A stretch of DNA of 64,000 nt from Cytophagaceae bacterium (GCA_947458545.1 CANGYH010000007.1:84300-148299), one strand, 5' to 3'. Counted from the first letter of the stretch, positions 26,068 through 35,009 are shown. The notes: generated by a model from the sequence alone, not told the origin. Made by a program: numbers and translations.

Positions 26068-26948
26068 TGCAGAGAGCAAGCATGTGGCAACGGCTGGCAG
26101 GCTTTACCTGGGCGCTGCTTTGGGCATGTGGCTTGGCAGCTACGGCAAGCTGGGGGCAAAGCATCCCCGGTGTGCCCCTGCCGGGCAAGCCGCTCCAAAA
26201 GAAGTTTACCGCCTCTGTCGATCAGCTCGATGAGTTCATAGACCGTTTCAACCATAAAGACCCCATGTTCGTGGAGGCCTTCCCGAACCGGCCGCAGCGC
26301 CCCCTCTGGGCCGAGCGGGCGTTTCTGATCCGTACGCTCATCAACCCCAAGGCCCGGCTAGACCCCAAGGTGGTAGATGCGTTCGTCAAGCAGGTATCGG
26401 GCCCGCCCAGGGCCATTATGCTCAACCTAGAGGATAAGCATTGGTATGCTGCCCTGCAATGCCGCCTCGTATATGACGGCAAACCCGTTGTGGCCAAGCT
26501 GGTGCTGGGTTTTGAGCAAGACAGCAACGGCGTGCAAGCCTGGCGGCTGCGGGCCGTGCAGGCCGCATGGCTGGCAGAGGCAGGGGGTACCCCCGCCAAC
26601 CTGGCCCAGGGCCGCCGCCGAGGCCTCAACCCGGCCAGCCATGGCAACGGGTTTATTGCCCTGCACCGCGCATTTGCCAGCGCAGATCGCTTTGGCGACA
26701 ACCTGTCTGACTCTGCCACCACCGATGCGCATTCCTTTGCCGGGCTGGTGGCCGCCCAACGCCTCAAGCTAGAGCGGGTGACGAAGGTCGTCTTCCACTT
26801 CTTGCAGGTAGATGGGTACGTCTTCAGCGTGGCAGACGTCACCGCCAAAGAGGGCGAGCCCAGCGGCTACCTCATCGGCTCGCTGGCCAAGGCCGGGGCC
26901 GAGGCCAAGCGGAAGTACCGGCAGGCCGGGCTGGCCCTGGCCAGGTAG
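26067..26948 (+). CDS. Secreted protein of unknown function, coupled to 24988
   Basis: A 293-residue protein with an N-terminal signal segment (FTWALLWACGLAATASWG). The mature protein begins QSIPGVPLPGKPLQKKFTAS. A helical DQLDEFIDRFNHKDPM region and a beta-rich core around LVYDGKPVVAKLVLGFEQDS, then AWRLRAVQAAWL, suggest an NTF2-like or similar alpha+beta fold. The C-terminus is helical and basic. I do not recognise a family. The start codon shares its A with the stop of the upstream gene, implying a two-gene operon for a periplasmic pair. Confidence 0.75.
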   Translation: MQRASMWQRLAGFTWALLWACGLAATASWGQSIPGVPLPGKPLQKKFTASVDQLDEFIDRFNHKDPMFVEAFPNRPQRPLWAERAFLIRTLINPKARLDPKVVDAFVKQVSGPPRAIMLNLEDKHWYAALQCRLVYDGKPVVAKLVLGFEQDSNGVQAWRLRAVQAAWLAEAGGTPANLAQGRRRGLNPASHGNGFIALHRAFASADRFGDNLSDSATTDAHSFAGLVAAQRLKLERVTKVVFHFLQVDGYVFSVADVTAKEGEPSGYLIGSLAKAGAEAKRKYRQAGLALAR

Positions 26949-27043
26949 CAATTGGGAGTGCCAATCATCGCACCGTTTCTGCCGCTGGTGTGCCTCCAGG
27001 GCCCGCTTGCCCAATAACTGCAGCCTCTAGCCAGGGCGGCTGG

Positions 27044-27051
27044 TATCTTTG
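27044..27051 (+). promoter_or_regulatory. TATCTTTG -7 box of the T9SS-exported protein gene
   Basis: Exact TAnnTTTG match 42 bases upstream of ATG 27094. Confidence 0.55.
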
Positions 27052-27093
27052 GCGGGTCCGTGGCTCTGTAAGAGAACGGCCCATTCACGCTTT

Positions 27094-28416
27094 ATGAGAA
27101 GTTTGCTAACCCTTTGCCTGGTTTGCCTGGCTATGGCTGCCCAGGCCCAAATACATCCTTCATTTCGCAAGCTGGCCCAAAGGGCCACCGAGGCCACGGG
27201 CCGCACCCGCCCGCAACCTACGCCCCGCCCACAGCTTAACGGTGATTTTGACATCTTTCTGGGCTCTGCCCGGCTGGGGCGGTCGGCGCAAATCAGCCGC
27301 CAAACGGGCGATAGCCTCCAGGGCTACACCAACGCCTACCTGGCACGCCTGAGCTACACCGCCGCAGGCCAGCCAGACACCATCTTGTACCGCGACTCAA
27401 GCTCTAATGCCATTATTGGGCGCCGCATCTTTGGCTACACCGCTACGGGCAAAGTAGCCTCCATACAAGACGAGGACAGCAACTTCGAGCCAACCTTCCG
27501 CGAGCTCTACACCTACGACGGACGCGACTCCGTTGTGCGTGAGGTCTCTCAACAGGCCGGGCCAGGAGGCATGTGGATGACGACCTTCGCCACCGCATAC
27601 GGGCGCACCTTCGACGCGCAAAACCGGTTGACGGCCCAGATAGACTCTGGTTACGACGAGACAACAGGCCTATACGTGGCCAACTTCAAATTAGAGTTTT
27701 CTTATGCCGGGGCATCGCAGATGCCCAACCGGATTGATATCTTCGATACGGCGGCCGGCGCCTGGGAGCAGTCTGCACGGCTGGCCAACATCACCTGGGT
27801 AGATTTTACGCGTTTCCGCCCCGCACGGGCCGATTTGCAGATCCAGGCCCCAATCTTTGGATGGATTACACTCGGCCGGTTAGAAGGTGTATTGACGGGC
27901 CAAACCTACGTGCTTACCACCAACGAGCGCAGCAGCCCACTGGGCCCGCTAGAACCTTCTAGCCGCACCACAGAGACTGAAAATGCCCAGGGAGACCGAA
28001 TCCTCAACCGCGACGAGTCTTACGATGCTACCACCAGCACCTGGACCTTGTCGTTTGAAGAGGTGTCAACCCTGGCCTACAACCGCACCGGAGGCAACCT
28101 CAGCAGCCGCGAGACCATTGTAAGAGGGGGCTTCGGCCCGGCCACCCTAGAGCGTTTCTTGTTTGCCGATGCCGCAACGGCTGCACGCCCCACCACGCAC
28201 ATTGCAGCCCTGGAGGTGCGCCCCAATCCGGCCTCTGGCCAAACCTGGGTCTATGGTCCTATGGGTGCTGCCGCACAACTCTACACGGCCACAGGCCGGC
28301 TGGCGCGCCAGTTTACGCTGCAGCGCGGCGGCACCTTGCTGCCGCTGCAAGGGTTGCCCGCAGGCATGTACTATGTCCGCGTAGGCCGCCAGAGCCTGCG
28401 CCTGGCAGTCCAGTAG
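27094..28416 (+). CDS. Secreted protein with repeat-like beta region and T9SS sorting domain
   Basis: A 440-residue exported protein. A signal peptide (MRSLLTLCLVCLAMAAQAQ) supports ATG 27094 over a longer frame. The body is made of loosely repeated YT..G.v..i / YdgrdsvvREVSQQ / FDAQNRLTAQIDSGYDETTG units reminiscent of YD/RHS-like or DUF3836-type beta strands in Bacteroidota surface proteins. The last about 75 residues (ALEVRPNPASGQTWVYGPMG to LPAGMYYVRVGRQSLRL) are a type A T9SS (Por) sorting domain. The function is unknown; cell-surface or released localisation is likely. Confidence 0.85.
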   Translation: MRSLLTLCLVCLAMAAQAQIHPSFRKLAQRATEATGRTRPQPTPRPQLNGDFDIFLGSARLGRSAQISRQTGDSLQGYTNAYLARLSYTAAGQPDTILYRDSSSNAIIGRRIFGYTATGKVASIQDEDSNFEPTFRELYTYDGRDSVVREVSQQAGPGGMWMTTFATAYGRTFDAQNRLTAQIDSGYDETTGLYVANFKLEFSYAGASQMPNRIDIFDTAAGAWEQSARLANITWVDFTRFRPARADLQIQAPIFGWITLGRLEGVLTGQTYVLTTNERSSPLGPLEPSSRTTETENAQGDRILNRDESYDATTSTWTLSFEEVSTLAYNRTGGNLSSRETIVRGGFGPATLERFLFADAATAARPTTHIAALEVRPNPASGQTWVYGPMGAAAQLYTATGRLARQFTLQRGGTLLPLQGLPAGMYYVRVGRQSLRLAVQ

Positions 28417-28442
28417 TGTCTTAACCCCCTGACAGGATTCTA

Positions 28443-28497
28443 CTCCCCCTCTCCCCTGGAGGGGGAGAGGGGGCTGGGGGGTGAGGGGGTGCGTCCC
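28443..28497 (+). repeat. CT/GA-rich inverted repeat, copy A
   Basis: Starts CTCCCCCTCTCCCCTGGAGG and ends GTGAGGGGGTGCGTCCC. Related copies are at 43561-43631 and 46110-46175. The CCCCCTCTCCCC / GGGGAGAGGGGG arms can form a hairpin behind the T9SS gene. Confidence 0.8.
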
Positions 28498-28536
28498 TTG
28501 CACAGGGGGCAGGCCTGCCGTCGCTTTTTAGGCAGG

Positions 28537-28544
28537 TACCTTTG
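28537..28544 (+). promoter_or_regulatory. TACCTTTG -7 box of the YheT-like hydrolase
   Basis: Exact consensus 34 bases before the GTG start at 28579, and downstream of all longer start candidates. It rules out the upstream ATG at 28489. Confidence 0.55.
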
Positions 28545-28578
28545 CCCTGGAAAAACCCTGTGGTGTATCAGCTGGCCT

Positions 28579-29559
28579 GTGCAACTTCCTTTCCCCTACT
28601 TCTGGCAAAGCAGTGGCCACGGCCAGACCGTCTGGCGTGCCCTGGCTGCACGCCAACGATTGCCCTACCGCCGAGAAAGGATTGCCACGCCAGACGATGA
28701 TTTTCTGGACCTGGACTGGCTGCCCGCACCCGGAGCGGCCGCGTCCGAGGCCCCGCTGCTCGTCTTCTGCCACGGGCTAGAGGGCGACAGCCAATCGAGC
28801 TACATTCCCCTGACGGTGGAGGCCCTGCGCCGTCACCACAACTGGCCCGTGTTGGCATGGAACTACCGCAGCTGCTCGGGCCAGCTCAACCGGCAGCCCC
28901 GCTTCTACAACCTGGGAGACACGGCCGATCTGGAGACCGTGCTGCGCCATGCCCATGCCCTGGGCTACAGACGTTTGGTGCTGGTGGGCTTCTCTGCCGG
29001 GGGCAGCATCGTGGTCAACTTTTTGGCCAAGCGGGCAGCGCAGGCCCTGGCACTCGGCGTGGTAGCGGCAGCGGCCATCAGCGCGCCCATGGACCTGGCC
29101 GGCGGGGCCGCCATGCTAGAGCGGCCGGGCAGCCTGTTTTATAACCGCCGCTTCTGCCACAGCCTGGCCGCCAAGGTGCAGGCCAAGGCTGCCCACATGG
29201 GCAGCGCCTTTCCGATAGCAGTGGCCGGGCTAGAGCGCGTACAAACGCTGCGCCGCTTCGACGATTGGGTCACAGCTCCGCTCCACGGCTATGCCTCTGC
29301 GGCAGACTATTACAGCCAATGCTCAGGCCTTGGGTTGCTGCCGCAAGTACCCGTACCCCTACTGCTCTGGAACGCCCGCAACGACCCCTTTTTGTCAGAG
29401 GCCTGCTTTCCGCCCGAGGCCCGCTCTGGGGCCTGGCCGCAGGTGCGTGGCATCTACCCGGCCCAGGGTGGCCACTGTGGCTTTACCATGGCCAATGGCT
29501 CGGCATTGTTAGAAGCTACAACGCCCGGAGGCCATTGGCACCGGGCGTTATTCAGGTAG
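28579..29559 (+). CDS. YheT-like alpha/beta-hydrolase
   Basis: A 326-residue protein of the YheT/ABHD1 esterase family. The N-terminal FWQSSGHGQTVWRAL matches the family's NGHxQTxxPAL segment. LLVFCHGLEGDSQSSYI is the oxyanion region, VLVGFSAGGSIVVNFL carries the nucleophile Ser (GFSAGG), and the Asp and His lie in NARNDPFLS and GGHCGFTM. The family is generally cytoplasmic esterases of unclear substrate. The start is inferred as GTG 28579 (MQLPFPYFWQSSGHG), the first start downstream of a consensus promoter. Confidence 0.88.
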   Translation: MQLPFPYFWQSSGHGQTVWRALAARQRLPYRRERIATPDDDFLDLDWLPAPGAAASEAPLLVFCHGLEGDSQSSYIPLTVEALRRHHNWPVLAWNYRSCSGQLNRQPRFYNLGDTADLETVLRHAHALGYRRLVLVGFSAGGSIVVNFLAKRAAQALALGVVAAAAISAPMDLAGGAAMLERPGSLFYNRRFCHSLAAKVQAKAAHMGSAFPIAVAGLERVQTLRRFDDWVTAPLHGYASAADYYSQCSGLGLLPQVPVPLLLWNARNDPFLSEACFPPEARSGAWPQVRGIYPAQGGHCGFTMANGSALLEATTPGGHWHRALFR

Positions 29560-29632
29560 GTGGTTTTTGCCTAAAGTTGCTCTTCAGACCCGGTGGCAAA
29601 GGCCGGCTCTATGCCCTGTACGCAGGTGGCCG

Positions 29633-29992
29633 CTACAGGGTTGCGTTGGGCGTACCACGCTCGCCAAGGGCACCGTGGGGTACGCTGAGCTGTTTCACAA
29701 AGACATCAACATTAGGGTCTGAATGGGTGCCGAAGGCGTCTATGAGCAGGCCTTGGGTGCCGCCTGGGGTTTGTAAGGCATAGATGATAGTCATGTCTGA
29801 CGGGTCAGACTCGCCCTCAAAGCGGTGGAACTCCACCACCTGCACCTCTGCCGCGCCGTAGGTGGTTGCGGCGTTGTGCGCATCTACCAGTTGGCAGGCC
29901 TCGTTTACGCTAAACTCAAAGCCAAAACCTCTGGCCTTCAGGGCTTGCGTGGCTTGGCTCAAGGTATCGTATTGGTTGATGTTGACAGACAT
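29633..29992 (-). CDS. Small conserved Bacteroidota protein (annotated in relatives as phosphoribosylpyrophosphate synthetase-like)
   Basis: A 119-residue protein whose pattern YDTLSQATQALKARGFGFEF, then VVEFHRFEGESDPSDMTIIY and LIDAFGTHSDPNVDVFVKQL, matches a short family common in Bacteroidota. As I recall, database relatives often carry the name phosphoribosylpyrophosphate synthetase, although the protein is far too short for that enzyme and lacks its PRPP motif, so the name should not be trusted. Cytoplasmic, function unknown. ATG 29992 is chosen over 30028. Confidence 0.75.
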   Translation of the reverse strand: MSVNINQYDTLSQATQALKARGFGFEFSVNEACQLVDAHNAATTYGAAEVQVVEFHRFEGESDPSDMTIIYALQTPGGTQGLLIDAFGTHSDPNVDVFVKQLSVPHGALGERGTPNATL

Positions 29993-30114
29993 GGCGGCAG
30001 GTTGAATTTGAGGCCGTTTGCACGGCATATTCTACGCAGCGCCAGCGCATGGGGTTGGCCGGAGCCGAATTTTTTGCCGCATGGCCCGGTTATGCTGGCA
30101 AAGACCACCACCCC

Positions 30115-30507
30115 ATGGACCAAAGCCCCAGCCCCACCGATAGCCTGGCCCAGGCCGCCGCCCGCCAGATCCGCAAACTGTATTACGTTTTGCTGCGCGT
30201 GCTAGAAGAAGACCGCTTTTTGCCCGCCGACGAGCTAGACGTAATGGCCACACGTCTGGCGCGCATCTTCCGCAACGGGGCTGGCATCTACCAACGGCGC
30301 AACCTGGCACCACAAGACCTGCGCGACGACTTCGGCCTCCTCTTCGAGGCCCTCATCCAATCTACGCTGAAAGACGAGCTCTACGAGCAAACGGCCAACC
30401 TGTCTCGGGTGCGTGCCCGATTTGAGGCCCAAACCGCCGACACCGCCCCAGATCTCTGGCCCAGGCCTGCCGCCATGGCTCCAACAGAGGCCAGGCAACC
30501 CTTATAA
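30115..30507 (+). CDS. Hypothetical helical protein
   Basis: A 130-residue hydrophilic protein, mostly alpha-helical (SLAQAAARQIRKLYYVLLRV; DFGLLFEALIQSTLKDELYE), with a Pro/Ala-rich disordered tail. No signal peptide, membrane segment or motif is visible, and I do not recognise a family. ATG 30115 (MDQSPSPTDSL) is preferred because upstream codons up to an ATG at 30049 have no sensible protein pattern. It is divergent from the gene at 29633. Confidence 0.6.
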   Translation: MDQSPSPTDSLAQAAARQIRKLYYVLLRVLEEDRFLPADELDVMATRLARIFRNGAGIYQRRNLAPQDLRDDFGLLFEALIQSTLKDELYEQTANLSRVRARFEAQTADTAPDLWPRPAAMAPTEARQPL

Positions 30508-30512
30508 AAAAG

Positions 30513-30544
30513 AAAACCCGCGACCACTGGGCCGGCGGGCTTTC
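30513..30544 (-). terminator. Probable intrinsic terminator
   Basis: Hairpin GCCCGC/GCGGGT followed on the minus strand by TTTTCTTTTTT. It could end transcription coming from the portal-protein gene 256 bases away. The 30545-30800 gap is AT-rich, with a short inverted repeat TTAGATGA/TCATCTAA (30618-30662) and no gene. Confidence 0.5.
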
Positions 30545-30800
30545 GAGTTTACAATCACACACTATTTGCCCAAAAGTACTACCCACATTTTATTTGGCAA
30601 GCGCTTCTGAAAAATTTTAGATGAATCGTAAAAAAACGGCAAAAAATTAAGAATCATCTAAAGAAATACACGTAAATAGACCCATCTGGCAGCCTATTAG
30701 TCAAAGAAACTGCAAAGTCTCACAACAAAGGTGTGCCTAATAATCTTTGCCCAACAACGTACAACAGGTAGCAAACGTGGGGTAGTAGCTTGTAAGTGCC

Positions 30801-31976
30801 TTAGATTGTTTTGTGAGCTTCGGGCTCCTGCAGGGCTATTCCAAACTCGGCAGAGAGCCAGGGTGCGGGTATGCGGTAGTGGGGTAGCAAGGTGCGCACC
30901 AGGTCTAGCTTCAGGGCTGGAGGCAGGGCGTCCTCGTCGGGCAGAAACTGAAAGCGGACGCCTGCCACGGGCATACCCAGCCGCTCCATGCGGGGCAGCA
31001 GTGCCGTGTTTATTACCTCCTCTACCCACTGCGCATCTGCGCGGAACAAGGCCTGGCCGATGCGCTCGTGTACCTGCGCCTGCGCCAGCGATCCGCCCCG
31101 GTCTGTCGTCATGGTCTGGCCCAGCACCAGCTTGCTTAGTTGCTCGTCAGCAAATCGGCAGAGCGGCTCGTAGCCAGCCTGGGCGGCGTTGCCTTGGGCA
31201 AATTCGATGCGGTCGTCCTTGTCGAAGACGCCCCAACCCGCTGCCCCCAGCGTGTTGAGCATCTCGCCCACACGGGCGTACTGTGCAGGGTCGTCCAAGG
31301 CAGTATGCGCAGCGCGGAAGGGCATGCCAAACAGCTCTAGGTAGCGGTTCCAGTAGGCAAGTGCCTGTTGCTTGGCCAACACCAGCGGCACGGCCTGGGC
31401 CAGCAGCCCCAGCGGGCTGCCCGGGCTCAGGGGCACGGCCCAGTCGGCATAAGGCGGCTCGTCGTAGCGCAAGCGCAGGCCGCCCTCGGTTTCTACCTCC
31501 TGGCTTTGAGGCCAGAGCTGTTGCTCGGGTACATTGCTGGCGTGGGCAAAGCCTCCGGCAGGGCGGGGAGGCCCCAGCTGCACCAGCCCTGGCCCCCAAA
31601 AAAGAGCACGCACGGCCAGCCGCTTAAAATCTGCAAACCAAGCCCCGGCCAGGGCATCTTCGGCATCAGGGGCGGGCTTGCCATTGGGGCCCAGCAGTTG
31701 GTAAGGGCGGCTGGTGGTGGCCAGTGTCCGCTGCTGCAGCACGCTGGCCAGGTGGGCGTCTTGCACGGCTTGCTCGTAGAGGCCCACCAGCAGCTTGCGG
31801 TTGCCGTTGCGGGCCTGCCGCATGGCAGAGCGGTAGGTGTCCATACTGGGCTCGGGCAGCCAGGGGGCAGTGCGGCGCTGTGGTGGGGGCAGCGGATTGT
31901 GGCGTGCCTGCCCCTGGGCATGCAGGCGGCCTAGCCAGGTGGGTAGGCGGTTAGGCAAAAGAGAGAGCCAGCTCAT
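30801..31976 (-). CDS. Mu gp29-like phage portal protein (DUF935)
   Basis: A 391-residue protein with the DUF935/Mu gp29 portal signature: RARFADEQLSKLVLGQTMTT-like segment (CRFADEQLSKLVLGQTMTTD), GGSLAQAQVHERIGQALFRA, then WVEEVINTALLPRMERLGMP. Portals form the dodecameric DNA gate of phage heads. It is shorter than the usual about 500 residues. Its start overlaps the stop of the upstream protease gene (ATGA), so the two are co-translated. No terminase, major capsid or tail gene lies on either side, and base composition matches the host, pointing to an old remnant or a domesticated module. Confidence 0.8.
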   Translation of the reverse strand: MSWLSLLPNRLPTWLGRLHAQGQARHNPLPPPQRRTAPWLPEPSMDTYRSAMRQARNGNRKLLVGLYEQAVQDAHLASVLQQRTLATTSRPYQLLGPNGKPAPDAEDALAGAWFADFKRLAVRALFWGPGLVQLGPPRPAGGFAHASNVPEQQLWPQSQEVETEGGLRLRYDEPPYADWAVPLSPGSPLGLLAQAVPLVLAKQQALAYWNRYLELFGMPFRAAHTALDDPAQYARVGEMLNTLGAAGWGVFDKDDRIEFAQGNAAQAGYEPLCRFADEQLSKLVLGQTMTTDRGGSLAQAQVHERIGQALFRADAQWVEEVINTALLPRMERLGMPVAGVRFQFLPDEDALPPALKLDLVRTLLPHYRIPAPWLSAEFGIALQEPEAHKTI

Positions 31977-32929
31977 CGGGTACCTCCCTTCTGCCCATAA
32001 CAGGCGCGGTATAGGGCCTCAAACCGGGCCGGGTCTTCGGCCTGCAGGCGCGCCAACCACTGCGGATTGTGGCGCTCCCACTGCCTGAAAGTCCGCTCCG
32101 GCTGCCCATTTGCCCTGGCCGTAGCCTGTGGCAGGGGTGTATAGGCCGATGCAACGGCTGCCGATGGCGCAGCCAGCCGCCCTTCCAACGCCGTTAGCTG
32201 GGCCTCCAGCGCAGCCAGTTGGGCCAGCAGGGTGGCCAGCCCCTCGGCCGGGGCGGCGGGCGGTTGGCCTGCCGATGCATCAGGCGCGGGCCGGGCTTGC
32301 AGCAGGGTGGCCTGCAGTGCTTCTATCCCAGCCTGGGCCTGGGCGCGCAGGGTTTGCTCTAGGGCGGGCTGGGGGGCTTGGCCTGCCAGGTCTGTGGCCA
32401 GCCCCAGGGCCAGTGCTTCAGAGGCCGTCAGCCAGGTTTCGGCCTGCATCATGGTGGCCAGTCTGCCGTCTGACAGCGCTGTTACGTCGGCGTACATCTT
32501 CAACACAGACTGCCGCACGCGCTCTAGAATCAGGGCGTTGCCGGGGTCTTCAGCCTCACCCTCGGCCGTCAGGCTCGGGTTGTGCAGCATCAGCATAGAC
32601 CATGGCGCCATGTGCCGGTGCCGCCCCGCCAAAAAGAGCAGCCCTGCCATAGAGAGGGCCAGGCCGTCGGCCCAGGTGTGTACCTCCATGCGGGTGTGGC
32701 GCAAGGCGGCAAACAGGCTATAACCCTGCGCCACCGAGCCCCCGGCCGAGTTGATGCGCAGGTGGATGCGCGGGCAGCCCTCGGCCTCTAGCCGCCAGAC
32801 CTCGCGCGCCAGCGCATGGCCGTCGGCATGGCCGGGCCCCAGGGTGTCGTAGAGCGTCAGCACAGGCTCGCCCGCGGGGATGGGCAGCAGGGTTGCGCCG
32901 CTTGGGCTTAATGGTTTTTCTGTTGTCAT
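31973..32929 (-). CDS. ClpP-like phage head maturation protease
   Basis: A 318-residue S14/ClpP-related protein. The N-terminal protease domain (about 25-190) reads VLTLYDTLGPGHADGHALAR, HLRINSAGGSVAQGYSLFAA, DGLALSMAGLLFLAG (nucleophile Ser in LSMAG) and WSMLMLHNPSL (catalytic His). The C-terminal part is a predicted coiled coil (LAQLAALEAQLTALEGRLAA) followed by a Trp/Arg-rich tail, resembling a scaffold fused to a prohead protease. ATG 32929 (MTTEKPLSPSG) is chosen; the longer upstream frame runs into the divergent acyltransferase promoter. It is coupled to the portal gene by a 4-base overlap. Confidence 0.82.
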   Translation of the reverse strand: MTTEKPLSPSGATLLPIPAGEPVLTLYDTLGPGHADGHALAREVWRLEAEGCPRIHLRINSAGGSVAQGYSLFAALRHTRMEVHTWADGLALSMAGLLFLAGRHRHMAPWSMLMLHNPSLTAEGEAEDPGNALILERVRQSVLKMYADVTALSDGRLATMMQAETWLTASEALALGLATDLAGQAPQPALEQTLRAQAQAGIEALQATLLQARPAPDASAGQPPAAPAEGLATLLAQLAALEAQLTALEGRLAAPSAAVASAYTPLPQATARANGQPERTFRQWERHNPQWLARLQAEDPARFEALYRACYGQKGGTR

Positions 32930-33074
32930 AGGCTGCAAACCAACGCTTGCGCCAAGCGGGCATGCGGTTTTTGGCACAAGCCCGGCGCGCCGCCTGCCTT
33001 TGGCGACCTGCCGCTCACCCCCCAAATACAACCATTGGCAAACGCCACCTGAGGCGGGCGGTAGGCCCGGGGCA

Positions 33075-33082
33075 TACCTTCG
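33075..33082 (+). promoter_or_regulatory. TACCTTCG -7 box of acyltransferase gene
   Basis: One mismatch to TAnnTTTG, 7 bases before ATG 33090. It decides this start against longer in-frame candidates. Confidence 0.45.
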
Positions 33083-33089
33083 GCAACAG

Positions 33090-34298
33090 ATGCTTACCGC
33101 CACCCACATCAGCCCGGCCCTTAGCCAAAAGATGCGCTTTTGGAGCTTTGCCTCTATGTTGGCCTTGGTGTTTGTACACGGCTACAACCTGCGCGACAAT
33201 TACCTGCAGCCCTTCACCATGCCCGGCGAGCCCATGACGGCCACCGCCTTTGGCGAGTACCTGCTGGCCAACGGCCTGTTGCGCTTCCGTATTCCGATGC
33301 TGTTTGCCATCAGCGGCTACCTCTTTGCCTTGGGCGACGCTCGGCCCTTTTGGCCTCGGCTGGGCCGCAGGCTGCGCACATTAGGGGTGCCTTACCTGGC
33401 CTGGTGTGCATTGGCCATCGGCCTGGCAGCCCTGCTTACCTGGGCACACCCCCTTACCCGGCAGGCCGTGCTGGGTGCCCAGTTGGGCGCGTTTGGCATG
33501 CAGCCCGTCTGGCAAGCCCCGTGGCAAGCCTGGACCAGCGCCTTCACCTTCGAGCCACTGGGCTTTCAGCTCTGGTTCATCCGTACGCTGCTGCTGTGCA
33601 ACCTGCTCTATCCCCTGTGGCGGGCCATAGTGCTTGGGCCTGCCTGGGGCCGTTGGGTAGCCTACACGCTGCTGGGCCTGGCCTGGGTGCATGGCCTAGA
33701 GATTCCCTTTGTGGTGCCAGAGGGCTTGCTGTTCTTTTTGCTGGGTGTGCAGTATGCCAAGCGGGGGTTGCCTGCCGGGCCTCCCTGGCCGGTGTGGCTG
33801 GCCGCCACCCTATGGGTAGGCCTTTGCGTAGCCAAGACCTGGGTGGCCTTCCATGTAGAGTGGCATGCCCTGGTGCCCAACCCCCAAACAGGCGACGATT
33901 ACGTGCTGCGCCTGCTGCTGCCTGCCGGTAGCCTAAACTTGCCGCAGCCTGCCTACTTCTTGGGTATGCTGCTGGTGCACCGCCTGGCCGAGGTAGCCGG
34001 CCTCATCACCGCCTGGTACGGCCTAAATGGCCTTGCTCGCCGCGCCATGGCCTGGCGTCCGTTTGCCTGGGCATCGGCCTTCAGCTTCTTTCTGTTTATG
34101 GGCCACGAGCCGCTGCTGCATTACGTGCAGGGCACCCTCAACCTGGCCGTGCCGCACTTTGCCCTTTACCGCCTGGCTACCTACCTGCTGGTGCCCAGCA
34201 CCGTCATCGCCTTGTTGATAGCCGCCGGGGCCGCCTTGCGGGCCGCCTGGCCCCAGGCCTACCGCGTGCTTACGGGTGGCAGGGGCCAGGGGCTCTAG
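33090..34298 (+). CDS. Acyltransferase family 3 membrane protein
   Basis: A 402-residue integral membrane protein with about ten helices of the acyltransferase-3 (OafA/fucose 4-O-acetylase) type. FASMLALVFVHGYNL carries the conserved His in the first helix, PMLFAISGYLFALGD is the second-helix signature, and LWFIRTLLLCNLLYPLW matches the WFL...L segment of this family. It probably O-acetylates a cell-surface glycan. A consensus-like promoter lies 7 bases upstream. It is divergent from the phage protease gene. Confidence 0.85.
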   Translation: MLTATHISPALSQKMRFWSFASMLALVFVHGYNLRDNYLQPFTMPGEPMTATAFGEYLLANGLLRFRIPMLFAISGYLFALGDARPFWPRLGRRLRTLGVPYLAWCALAIGLAALLTWAHPLTRQAVLGAQLGAFGMQPVWQAPWQAWTSAFTFEPLGFQLWFIRTLLLCNLLYPLWRAIVLGPAWGRWVAYTLLGLAWVHGLEIPFVVPEGLLFFLLGVQYAKRGLPAGPPWPVWLAATLWVGLCVAKTWVAFHVEWHALVPNPQTGDDYVLRLLLPAGSLNLPQPAYFLGMLLVHRLAEVAGLITAWYGLNGLARRAMAWRPFAWASAFSFFLFMGHEPLLHYVQGTLNLAVPHFALYRLATYLLVPSTVIALLIAAGAALRAAWPQAYRVLTGGRGQGL

Positions 34299-34311
34299 GG
34301 CTGATTCTGCC

Positions 34312-34917
34312 TTAAATCTCGCGCCACTTAATGGTGCAGCCGATGGCCTTGGTGCTGGCAGGCTCAGCCGGTTTGCCGGCCAGCAGATTGCCAATGGCCT
34401 GCTCTACGTACTTGGTTTTGACGCCAGAGGGCTCGTTGGCATTGTCGTCTATGGCACCGATGTAAGAGACGGCAAAACCGTCGCCCTGCCGCGTCAGTAC
34501 ATAGACGTGGGGTGTGCGTGCCGCTCCGTAGGCTTTGGCAATCTGCTGCGTCTCATCCCACAAATAAGGAAAGGTAAAGCCCTTCTCTTTGGCGCGGACC
34601 TGCATCTCGGGGTAGGCATCTTCGGGCTGCTTTTTGGGGTCGTTCGGGTTGATGGCGATGACAGGGTAGCCCTTGGGGCCATACTGCGCTTGCAGCGCCA
34701 GGATGCGGTCTTCGTACAGCTTGCTAAAGGGGCAATGGTTGCATGTAAAGACGACGATGGCCCCCTTGGCCCCGGCAGCCGCCTCTAGCGAGAGCATTTT
34801 ACCGTCCACGTTTTTGAGCGTGAAGCTGCGGGCTTTGTCGCCCACCTTGTAACCGTCGCCAGCGTAGCTGCTGAGCACCACGGCCAGGGTTAGTAGAAGC
34901 GTCCAGATCGTTTTCAT
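34312..34917 (-). CDS. Exported thioredoxin-like/redoxin protein
   Basis: A 201-residue protein with signal peptide MKTIWTLLLTLAVVLSSYAG and an AhpC/TSA redoxin domain (DKARSFTLKNVDGKML). The active site is CNHCP in VVFTCNHCPFSKLY, so both redox cysteines are present; the cis-Pro is in ARTPHVYV. The end GCTIKWRE is typical of a Bacteroidota/proteobacterial thioredoxin-family subgroup in which it follows the last helix. Predicted periplasmic thiol oxidoreductase; partner unknown. Confidence 0.9.
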   Translation of the reverse strand: MKTIWTLLLTLAVVLSSYAGDGYKVGDKARSFTLKNVDGKMLSLEAAAGAKGAIVVFTCNHCPFSKLYEDRILALQAQYGPKGYPVIAINPNDPKKQPEDAYPEMQVRAKEKGFTFPYLWDETQQIAKAYGAARTPHVYVLTRQGDGFAVSYIGAIDDNANEPSGVKTKYVEQAIGNLLAGKPAEPASTKAIGCTIKWREI

Positions 34918-35009
34918 GATTTTGGGTGGCTTAGCCTGTTAGGGCATTGTTGCCGCCAAGCTAACACGTTCTGGCTCAAAAGGATTGTTAACTCTTGCAA
35001 ACGGGGCGC

